Positions 1 through 5,089 of a DNA stretch of 5,089 nucleotides are shown piece by piece (the stretch's first letter is position 1; each line of letters starts with the position of its first letter). Both the position numbers and the translations under genes were made by a program. Origin of the DNA: Actinoallomurus sp045806665 (lineage in GTDB: Bacteria > Actinomycetota > Actinomycetes > Streptosporangiales > Streptosporangiaceae); NCBI GenBank assembly GCA_045806665.1, contig JBJMIW010000305.1, positions 1 through 5,089 of the forward strand, in the 5' to 3' direction. The notes below the pieces were generated by a model, which was not told where the DNA came from, ran no database searches, and saw nothing but the letters and a program-made list of their open reading frames with translations.

Positions 1-1
1 G

Positions 2-1639
2 ATCGACGCGCTGGCCAAGGAGTTCCCCAGGCAAGCGGAGATCGTCAAGCTGCCGTACAAGACGAACGGATACCGACGGCAGGCCCAGGCGCAGTTGGGT
101 TCCGTCGCGGCGAGCACCTTCTACGTGACGTCCAAGGCGTACGGCTCCGAGGGCGGCAACAACGTCACGGTGACGTTGGCCAAACCGGATCAGGCGTCCG
201 CTCCGCTGACGGTGTCGCTCGACCATGAGAACGTCACCGTCAACCTGGCGACGAACACCGAAGGCGTGGTCACGAGCACGGCGAAGCGGGTCGTCGACGC
301 GCTGAACGCCGAAGCCGGGAAGCTGCTGAGCGCGAGCACCTATCGCGGCAACGCGGGCTCCGGGGTGGTGGCCGAGGCCGCCACGACGAAACTCACCGAC
401 AACCTGCACGCGCCGGCGAGTGTGTCACGCGATCCGTTCCAGATGAGGGCGCTGCGCATCGGCAAGACGCGCAACGGTTCAAAACCGGGGGTCTTCCTGT
501 ACTGCCAGGAGCACGCCCGCGAGTGGGTGACCCCGCTGACGTGCGTCGAAACCGCCGAGCGGCTCCTGCGCAACTACCAGCACGATCCGAACACCCGCAA
601 ACTCGTCGACGACCTCGACATCTTCATCCTGCCCTCGGTGAATCCCGACGGGGCGCACTACAGCATGTACGACTTCAACATGCAGCGCAGGAACATGACG
701 GACCACTGCGGTCCCGCCGACTCCGATCCGGCGTACCGCAACTCCTGGGGCGTCGACCTCAACCGCAATTTCTCGGTCGGTTCCGTGTACGACGGCTACA
801 GCGGCGCGTCGACATCCTGCCGCAGCGACACGTACGCCGGACCCGCCGAACTCTCGGAGCCGGAATCGAAGAACGAGGTGTGGCTGACACACCAGTTCCC
901 GAACATCAAGTTCGCGATGAACACGCACTCCTACGGTGGCTACTTCATGTGGCCTCCCGGAGCGTACAAGGTGCCCGGCCGCGAACTGCTGCCCCGGGCC
1001 GACCTCGGCACCGAGACCTTCTTCTGGTCGGCCTCCGACCACATCCTGTCCGCGGTGCAGAACTGGCGTGGCACCGCCATCTGGCCGGGGCGAACGGGCC
1101 CGGTGCCGGACGTGCTCTACTCGGCCGCGGGCAACAGCGCGGATGAGCACTGGTACAACCGAGGCATCATCGGCTGGGACTTCGAGGTCGGCGCCGACAT
1201 CTGGAATCCGACGACCAAGCAGTTCAACGCGGTCGGCTTCCAGCCTCCGTTCGCCGAAGGGCACCAGGAGGCGATGGAGTTCGCCAACGGGCAGATCGGA
1301 ATCCTCGAGGTCGCGCGAGCGTACGCGTCGGACAAGGTTCCGCCGAAGTCGAACCTCATCGTCACCGGCCAGGACACGGGCTCCACGAAGTTCACGTTCA
1401 CGGCCGACGAGCCGGCGACGATCTACTACACGCTCGACGGCAGCCGCCCGACCCTGAACTCCCCGAAGCTCAAAGCGGCGGGGATGCGTGAGGGGCCGGA
1501 ACAGATCACGGTCGACAAGACCACCGAAGTGAAGTGGTTCTCCGTCGACATCGCGGGCAACGCCGAAAACAACTACAAGCCCGACGGTAAGAGCAACGAC
1601 TACCGCAGCCAGATCGTAACGGTCGGCGGCAAGAACTGA
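2..1639 (+). CDS. Zinc carboxypeptidase, peptidase family M14 (5' partial)
   Basis: Metallocarboxypeptidase that removes C-terminal residues from peptides, probably outside the cell. The reading frame is open to the left edge and already carries family sequence (AKEFP, then TNGYRRQAQA), so the true start lies outside; the TTG at 95 is internal. 545 residues are visible. Numbered from base 2, the carboxypeptidase A active site is complete: zinc ligands H171 and E174 in EHAREW, H309 in NTHSYG; substrate-binding R229 in MQRRN and N254-R255 in DLNRNF; Y373 in LYSAAG; general base E395 in WDFEVG. Residues about 37-145 are an inserted beta-rich module before the zinc motif. Residues about 446-545 form a C-terminal module with YYTLDGSRPT and DIAGN, like the chitobiase/hexosaminidase C-terminal domain. 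Cysteines in TDHC and TSC may form a disulfide. The position matching residue 255 of carboxypeptidase A lies in SADEHW and aligns to Ala or Asp, so A- versus B-type specificity is unclear. Family certain; substrate unknown. Confidence 0.95.
   Translation: MDALAKEFPRQAEIVKLPYKTNGYRRQAQAQLGSVAASTFYVTSKAYGSEGGNNVTVTLAKPDQASAPLTVSLDHENVTVNLATNTEGVVTSTAKRVVDALNAEAGKLLSASTYRGNAGSGVVAEAATTKLTDNLHAPASVSRDPFQMRALRIGKTRNGSKPGVFLYCQEHAREWVTPLTCVETAERLLRNYQHDPNTRKLVDDLDIFILPSVNPDGAHYSMYDFNMQRRNMTDHCGPADSDPAYRNSWGVDLNRNFSVGSVYDGYSGASTSCRSDTYAGPAELSEPESKNEVWLTHQFPNIKFAMNTHSYGGYFMWPPGAYKVPGRELLPRADLGTETFFWSASDHILSAVQNWRGTAIWPGRTGPVPDVLYSAAGNSADEHWYNRGIIGWDFEVGADIWNPTTKQFNAVGFQPPFAEGHQEAMEFANGQIGILEVARAYASDKVPPKSNLIVTGQDTGSTKFTFTADEPATIYYTLDGSRPTLNSPKLKAAGMREGPEQITVDKTTEVKWFSVDIAGNAENNYKPDGKSNDYRSQIVTVGGKN
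110..436 (+). other. Inserted beta-rich module within the M14 carboxypeptidase
   Basis: Residues about 37-145 of the first peptidase separate the N-terminal strand of the M14 fold (GYRRQAQA, corresponding to the family's usual GR.I.AL segment) from the strand leading to the zinc motif (FQMRALRIG, then EHAREW). The segment reads YVTSKAYGSEGGNNVTVTL, then LTVSLDHENVTVNLATN, STAKRVVDALNAEA and YRGNAGSGVV. This alternation, with GGN followed by a TV-rich strand, a V.LAT strand and a STA..V..ALNA helix, resembles modules I recall from phage tail and structural proteins. I also recall the same insert in streptomycete M14 enzymes, so it is probably a subfamily trait rather than a recent event. Boundaries are approximate and its function is unknown; substrate or surface binding is a guess. 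Confidence 0.55.
1337..1636 (+). other. C-terminal chitobiase-C-terminal-like beta module
   Basis: Residues about 446-545 of the first peptidase lie after the catalytic glutamate and the end of the M14 fold. The pattern TFTADEPATIYYTLDGSRPT, then SPKLK, ITVDKTTEVKWFSVD and IAGN matches the small beta-sandwich found at the C-terminus of chitobiases and many secreted actinobacterial enzymes (CHB_HEX_C_1 type). In that family Y.LDGS.PT precedes a strand with T..K..A.D.AGN, and the spacing here fits. Such modules usually act as accessory or binding domains; that role here is inferred. Confidence 0.7.
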
Positions 1640-1650
1640 CCGCCTGAACT

Positions 1651-1686
1651 CCGTGGTCGCCGGCCCGGCGAGGCCGGCGACCACGG
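1651..1686 (+). terminator. Perfect 15-bp stem-loop after the first carboxypeptidase
   Basis: CCGTGGTCGCCGGCC at 1651-1665 pairs perfectly with GGCCGGCGACCACGG at 1672-1686 around the 6-nt loop CGGCGA. The stem starts 11 bases after the stop codon. There is no T-run after it (CGGTCCGCGATCCC follows), so it is not a classical intrinsic terminator. Tractless hairpins are common between actinobacterial genes. It could terminate, attenuate read-through into the next gene, or protect the 3' end of the upstream message. Confidence 0.7.
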
Positions 1687-1712
1687 CGGTCCGCGATCCC
1701 ACCCCCATCGCC

Positions 1713-1718
1713 GAGGAG
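1713..1718 (+). promoter_or_regulatory. Ribosome binding site for the second peptidase (GAGGAG)
   Basis: GAGGAG matches the anti-Shine-Dalgarno sequence and ends 5 bases before the TTG at 1724. The in-frame ATG codons at 1736 and 1742 lie 17 and 23 bases beyond it, too far for normal initiation. The site therefore decides the start in favour of TTG. No convincing -10/-35 pair was recognised between the upstream hairpin and this site. Confidence 0.75.
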
Positions 1719-1723
1719 CGATA

Positions 1724-1840
1724 TTGCGGAAGAACATGTCCATGCCCCGGAAACACCTCTACCGAAAAGTGGTGGCCATCGCCGCTCTGACGATGACCGG
1801 CGCCGCGCTGACCAATGGGGTCGGCGCTAACGCGAACGCC
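1724..1840 (+). other. Sec signal peptide of the second peptidase
   Basis: The first 39 residues show a basic N-region (R2, K3, R9, K10, R14, K15), an uncharged Ala/Leu/Val/Thr-rich core and a small-residue stretch ending GANANA before APAAPANC. There is no twin-arginine motif. C47 lies in PANCSRD, well after the core and without a lipobox of the L-[AS]-[GA]-C type, so a lipoprotein is unlikely. The exact cleavage position is a prediction. Confidence 0.85.
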
Positions 1841-4558
1841 GCCCCCGCCGCTCCGGCGAATTGCAGCCGCGATTCCAATGCCCATCTCTCTTCGGTGCCC
1901 AGTCCCGAGAAGTTCTTCGGCTTCCCCCTCGGGAAGGGCCAGCAGCGTGTGGTCACGACGGAGGAGATCCGAAAGTACGTCGAGGCCGTCGGGAAGGCGT
2001 CGGACCGCGTGGTCACCGGCACGATGGCGCAGAGCGTCTCCGGACAGCCGTTGCCGTACGCGATCGTGTCGAGCGAGAAGCACGTCGGTCCCGGACAGCT
2101 CAACAAGATCGCGAAGCAGATCCAAGAACTACGGGACCCTCGATCCCTAAAATCGGACAAGGCGGCTCGTATCGCTGAGGAAACCCCGGCGATCGTGTGG
2201 GTGGCGGGGAACGTCCACGGCGGCGAGAAGAGCGGCGCCGACGCCGCTCTCCGGACACTGTACGAGCTGGCCGGCGGGCTCTCGTGCGATGTCGCGAAGC
2301 GCAACGAGGAACTCGTCACGGTCATCGTCCCGACGCAGAATCCCGATGGCCGCGACGCAAGCCGCCGGCAGAACGACTACGGCTTCGACCTGAACCGCGA
2401 CTGGTTCGCGCGTACGCAGCCGGAGACCGACGGTAAGATCGCAATGCTGCGCGACTACCCGCCGCAGGTCTTCGTCGACGCGCACGAGATGGGCGGTTCG
2501 CAGTACTTCTTCCCGCCGAACGCCGACCCGATCCACCATGAGATCGCGAGCGAGCCGGTCGACTGGATCAACCGCATCGGCAAGGCGAACGCGGCCGGCT
2601 TCGGCTACAACGGCGCCTGCGGTGGTTCGGTCACCAAGGAGTGCTACTTCAACTACCAGTCTTACGACCTGTTCTACATGGGTTACGGCGACACCGTGCC
2701 GACCACCGGCTTCGGTGCCGCCGGCATGACGTTCGAGAAGGGCAGCGCCTCCGCGGTCGAGGACAGGGTCCAGCAGCAGTTCAACACCCAGTGGGCCACG
2801 ACCGGCTGGGCCGCCGACAACAAGCGCGAGATCCTGCGCGGCTACTACAAGGTCTGGCAGGACGCGCTGGCCGAGGGCAGGAGCGGCACACTCGAGCCGA
2901 ACGAGGTCGTGCAGCCGACGAACGAGGTCAAGTTCCAGGTACCCGACATCAAGGTCCGGTCCTACTTCCTGCTCCCCGACCACCAACTCGGCGACACGCG
3001 TCGGCTGGTCGAGCGCCTGCGCGACATGGACGTCGAGGTTTACCGGCTCAAGGAAGCGACCACGGTGCCGGACGCCCATGTCTTCGGCGGTCGTCGCGCC
3101 AAGAACCTCAGGGTCCCGGCGGGGACGTACTGGATCCCCATGGCACAGCCGCAGAAGCACTGGATCCAGGCCCTGATCGGTGAAGACCCCTACGTACCGT
3201 TCCCCTATTTCTATGACGTCTCCTCCTGGAGCAACCCGCTGCTCGCGGGCATCGATGCGGTCTACACCGGGGATGACCTCACGCCAAAGGCGGACCTGGT
3301 GAAAGGGATCGACGGCGGCATCGGTTCCGCAGCGCCCGCCGGCGGGTCGTACAGCTACCCGCTGGACTCCGCGGCCGCGGCCGAGCTGACCTTCAAGCTG
3401 CTCGGCCGTAACGTCGCGCTCACCCGGGATCTCAAGACGGGTGTGGTGAGCCTGCCGGCGAACGCGATGACACCGGACGAGCTGGGCAAGCTCGCCCGGC
3501 CGATCGGCGTGACGGTCGACGGGAGCCGGGACGCCGCCTCGGGTGTCGCGCTCCGCCGACCCGACGTCGGCCTCTTCTCCGGCACCGGCATCTCGACGAC
3601 CTCGGGGTCGTACGGTGAGGCGCGCTACGTCCTCGGCTCACGCTGGGGTCTCGACCTCACCCCGGTCACCACCGCCGACATCAACGGCAACACGCCGGCG
3701 TTCACCCAGCGCTCCATGCTGCTCGTCCCGGACGGCAGCAGCGCGAACGGCGGCCTGACCGCGCAAGGCCTGGCCAACCTGAAGACCTGGGTCGAGAAGG
3801 GCGGCAGCTATCTCGGCGTGCGCAACGAGGGCACTCGTGTCGCACGAGCCGCCGGGCTCACCTCGACAACCGAGAAGACGCCGCCGAAGGACTACACGGT
3901 CATCGGCTCGCACTTCCGGGTCGACGTGGACACGACCAGCCCGGTGGCACTCGGCCGTCCGAAGGAGGACTTCGCGTTCAACAACTCGGACCCGATCCTC
4001 ACCCCGACCAAGACGGGCACCAACGTGCTCGGCTACCCGGCCGATGACACGTTCTGGTTCAACGGCTACACGGTGGGCGGCGACACCCTGAAGGGCACGG
4101 CGGCAGTGGTCGACGAGCCGGCAGGGGCCGGGAACGCGGTGCTCTTCGCGTTCAACCCGCTGTTCCGGGGCTACAACGACAGCGGCGCCCACCTGCTGGC
4201 CAACGCGCTGCTCGCCGGTGCGCAGGCCAAGAAGGCGGCGGCCGCGCAGCAGCGGTCCGCGACCGCGGGCGCCGACGCGGAGGCCCTGCGGGCCGCGGCG
4301 GCGAAGGCTCCCGTACGGGCGAACCTCGGTGGCGAATGGCGGCCCATCACCATCCAGGTGGCCCAGGCCGACCTGGCGCGGACCGAAGCCATCATCGCCC
4401 GCTACACCGACACGGCGAAGGCGGAGACCGCCGGCGGTACCGGATACATCACCATCCCCAACCCGCAGGGACTGTCCGCGGACGAACACCCGTTCCTCCG
4501 TGGCCTGGTCCGCGACCTGCACGACGCGGGAATCTCGCCGCGCTTGCTCGTGGCGTGA
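1724..4558 (+). CDS. Secreted M14 family zinc metallopeptidase with C-terminal amidotransferase-like region
   Basis: Complete 944-residue protein beginning at TTG, chosen because GAGGAG lies 5 bases upstream. Residues 1-39 are a Sec-type signal peptide: basic RKHLYRK, hydrophobic VVAIAAL to about residue 33, cleavage probably after ANA (37-39). The M14 domain covers about residues 60-375: zinc ligands H165 and E168 in NVHGGEKSG, H254 in VDAHEMGG; NPDG at 206-209, Arg in SRRQN (214-215), N224-R225 in DLNRDW; probable general base E338 in MTFEKG. All key residues are present, but the sequence is far from classical carboxypeptidase A. Residues about 380-600 are a family-specific middle region containing VRSYFLLPDHQLGD and YDVSSWSNPLLAG. 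Residues about 610-720 resemble a class I glutamine amidotransferase fold without the nucleophile cysteine. An Ala/Lys/Gln-rich linker follows, then a C-terminal cap. It probably acts outside the cell on peptides; substrate and exo- or endo-mode are unknown. It starts 84 bases after the first peptidase gene and may share its transcript. Confidence 0.93.
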   Translation: MRKNMSMPRKHLYRKVVAIAALTMTGAALTNGVGANANAAPAAPANCSRDSNAHLSSVPSPEKFFGFPLGKGQQRVVTTEEIRKYVEAVGKASDRVVTGTMAQSVSGQPLPYAIVSSEKHVGPGQLNKIAKQIQELRDPRSLKSDKAARIAEETPAIVWVAGNVHGGEKSGADAALRTLYELAGGLSCDVAKRNEELVTVIVPTQNPDGRDASRRQNDYGFDLNRDWFARTQPETDGKIAMLRDYPPQVFVDAHEMGGSQYFFPPNADPIHHEIASEPVDWINRIGKANAAGFGYNGACGGSVTKECYFNYQSYDLFYMGYGDTVPTTGFGAAGMTFEKGSASAVEDRVQQQFNTQWATTGWAADNKREILRGYYKVWQDALAEGRSGTLEPNEVVQPTNEVKFQVPDIKVRSYFLLPDHQLGDTRRLVERLRDMDVEVYRLKEATTVPDAHVFGGRRAKNLRVPAGTYWIPMAQPQKHWIQALIGEDPYVPFPYFYDVSSWSNPLLAGIDAVYTGDDLTPKADLVKGIDGGIGSAAPAGGSYSYPLDSAAAAELTFKLLGRNVALTRDLKTGVVSLPANAMTPDELGKLARPIGVTVDGSRDAASGVALRRPDVGLFSGTGISTTSGSYGEARYVLGSRWGLDLTPVTTADINGNTPAFTQRSMLLVPDGSSANGGLTAQGLANLKTWVEKGGSYLGVRNEGTRVARAAGLTSTTEKTPPKDYTVIGSHFRVDVDTTSPVALGRPKEDFAFNNSDPILTPTKTGTNVLGYPADDTFWFNGYTVGGDTLKGTAAVVDEPAGAGNAVLFAFNPLFRGYNDSGAHLLANALLAGAQAKKAAAAQQRSATAGADAEALRAAAAKAPVRANLGGEWRPITIQVAQADLARTEAIIARYTDTAKAETAGGTGYITIPNPQGLSADEHPFLRGLVRDLHDAGISPRLLVA
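3551..3880 (+). other. Class I glutamine amidotransferase-like region lacking the cysteine nucleophile
   Basis: Residues about 610-720 of the second peptidase run RRPDVGLFSG, YGEARYVLG, WGLDLTPVTTADI, SMLLVPDG, LANLKTWVEKGGSYLGV. This order of a first strand, a helix, a strand ending in VPDG and then a helix followed by GG.YLGV fits the amidotransferase/ThuA-type flavodoxin-like fold that I recall in some large M14 proteins. At the expected nucleophile elbow the sequence is GVRNEG (698-703), with no Cys, and the protein has no Cys anywhere after the KECYFN segment. A binding or structural role is therefore more likely than catalysis. Fold assignment is by pattern only. Confidence 0.55.
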
Positions 4559-4577
4559 TCCGTCTCTTCCTTCGATG

Positions 4578-4613
4578 AGCGGTTCCGGCCGGATGACACT
4601 GGCCGGAACCGTT
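4578..4613 (+). terminator. Stem-loop terminator between convergent genes
   Basis: CGGTTCCGGCC at 4580-4590 pairs perfectly with GGCCGGAACCG at 4601-4611 around a 10-nt loop. The stem can extend outward through one G-T wobble, an A-T pair and a G-C pair. The following TCTGTTCCCGCTTTCC is T-rich for this genome, so it fits an intrinsic-type terminator for the second peptidase gene, whose stop is 19 bases before the extended stem. It could also act on the oncoming minus-strand transcript, but no T-run follows in that direction. Confidence 0.75.
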
Positions 4614-4697
4614 CTGTTCCCGCTTTCCGGCGATCCGGGTCCGATGACTGGTCTCCGGCCGGTTGCACCATGCGCGGGGAGTGAGATCATGCAGGGC

Positions 4698-5089
4698 TCA
4701 GCTCTTGAGCGCGTACTCCTTGAGTAGGCCGCGGCTGATGATCGTCTTCTGGATCTCGCTGGTGCCCTCACCGATGAGCAGGAACGGCGCCTCGCGCATG
4801 AGCCGCTCGATCTCGTACTCCTTGGAGTACCCGTAGCCGCCGTGGACGCGGAACGACTCCTGAGTCACCTCGGCGGCGAACTCGCTGGCCAGCAGCTTGG
4901 CCATGCCGGCCTCGACGTCGTTGCGCGACCCTGTGTCCTTCAGCCGCGCGGCACGCACCATCATCGCGTGGGCGGCCTCGACCTTGGTCGCCATCTCGGC
5001 GAGCTTGAACGCGATCGCCTGGTGCTGTGCGATCGGCTTGCCGAAGGTCTTCCGCTGCTGGGCGTACTCGATGGCGAGCTCGAACGCCC
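4698..5089 (-). CDS. Acyl-CoA dehydrogenase, C-terminal part (5' partial)
   Basis: FAD-dependent cytoplasmic enzyme that introduces the alpha,beta double bond into an acyl-CoA, in fatty acid or branched-chain amino acid breakdown. The frame stays open to the right edge, so the Met at 4994 is internal (it sits in KLAEMATKVEAA) and the gene starts outside. The 129 visible residues are the C-terminal helical domain. QQRKTFGKPI carries the family arginine that helps bind FAD of a neighbouring subunit. TQESFRVHGGYGYSKEYEIE and LMREAPFLLIGEGTSEIQKT are the standard FAD-contact and catalytic segments. The Glu in IGEGTSE (codon 4767-4769) matches the catalytic base of medium- and short-chain enzymes (E376 in MCAD); isovaleryl-CoA dehydrogenase has Ala at that place. 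The protein ends EYALKS. It converges on the peptidase gene and shows no functional link to it. Chain-length specificity cannot be read from this part. Confidence 0.95.
   Translation of the reverse strand, partial: AFELAIEYAQQRKTFGKPIAQHQAIAFKLAEMATKVEAAHAMMVRAARLKDTGSRNDVEAGMAKLLASEFAAEVTQESFRVHGGYGYSKEYEIERLMREAPFLLIGEGTSEIQKTIISRGLLKEYALKS

Noticed and set aside
95..97. TTG as a possible start of the first carboxypeptidase.
   Set aside because: The frame is open upstream and encodes family sequence (AKEFP, TNGYRRQAQA) with no ribosome binding site before 95; starting here would lose the first strand of the M14 fold and any signal peptide.
479..2125. Long open frame on the minus strand (about 548 codons) opposite the first peptidase and the start of the second.
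   Set aside because: It spans two real genes and the hairpin gap, its translation is Arg/Val/Gly-rich low-complexity sequence with no recognisable family, and such antisense frames are expected from the GC bias of the sense genes.
2147..3160. Minus-strand open frame of about 337 codons opposite the second peptidase.
   Set aside because: Same compositional artefact: rich in Arg, Val, Leu and Asp, no motif, and fully covered by a well-supported gene.
4696..4710. Small inverted repeat GCTCA/TGAGC at the end of the acyl-CoA dehydrogenase gene.
   Set aside because: Only 5 bp, overlapping the stop codon and final codons; too weak to call a terminator.
3638..4771. Minus-strand open frame of about 377 codons overlapping the end of the second peptidase, the intergenic gap and the acyl-CoA dehydrogenase 3' end.
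   Set aside because: It conflicts with two clearly coding regions, crosses the terminator hairpin, and its product resembles no known protein.
4992..4994. ATG as a possible start of the minus-strand acyl-CoA dehydrogenase.
   Set aside because: Upstream in-frame sequence to the window edge encodes the conserved QQRKTFGKPI segment of the family, so this Met is internal.
1..5089. A search for a novel defence, biosynthetic or mobile system.
   Set aside because: Only two secreted peptidases and a metabolic dehydrogenase are present; no recombinase, repeat array, toxin-antitoxin pair or RNA gene could be supported.

Overview
The window looks like chromosomal DNA from a high-GC Gram-positive bacterium (an actinomycete). 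The evidence is strong G/C bias at third codon positions, a TTG start behind a purine-rich Shine-Dalgarno sequence, long spurious open frames on the antisense strands, and protein sequences of the type common in Streptomyces, Amycolatopsis and relatives. The genus cannot be fixed from the sequence. No in-frame TTA codon was seen in the three genes, so nothing suggests bldA control.

Layout: (1) Bases 2-1639, plus strand: the 3' part of a zinc carboxypeptidase of peptidase family M14 whose 5' end, with any signal peptide, lies left of the window. It has a complete carboxypeptidase-A-like active site, an inserted beta-rich module ahead of the zinc motif, and a C-terminal chitobiase-C-terminal-like module. 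(2) Bases 1640-1723: a short gap dominated by a perfect 15-bp stem-loop, followed by a good Shine-Dalgarno sequence. (3) Bases 1724-4558, plus strand: a complete 944-residue secreted protein with a signal peptide, a second and very divergent M14 peptidase domain, and a C-terminal region like a class I glutamine amidotransferase fold that has no catalytic cysteine. (4) Bases 4559-4697: a 139-bp convergent intergenic gap with a terminator-like hairpin. (5) Bases 4698-5089, minus strand: the C-terminal part of an acyl-CoA dehydrogenase, running off the right edge.

The two plus-strand genes form a tandem pair of extracytoplasmic metallopeptidases, probably used to break down or trim peptides outside the cell. 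They may be co-transcribed, with the hairpin modulating read-through, or separately expressed; the sequence does not decide. The acyl-CoA dehydrogenase is convergent and is probably an unrelated metabolic neighbour. I see no mobile element, CRISPR array, RNA gene or clearly new multi-gene system. The most unusual content is the domain architecture of the two peptidases.
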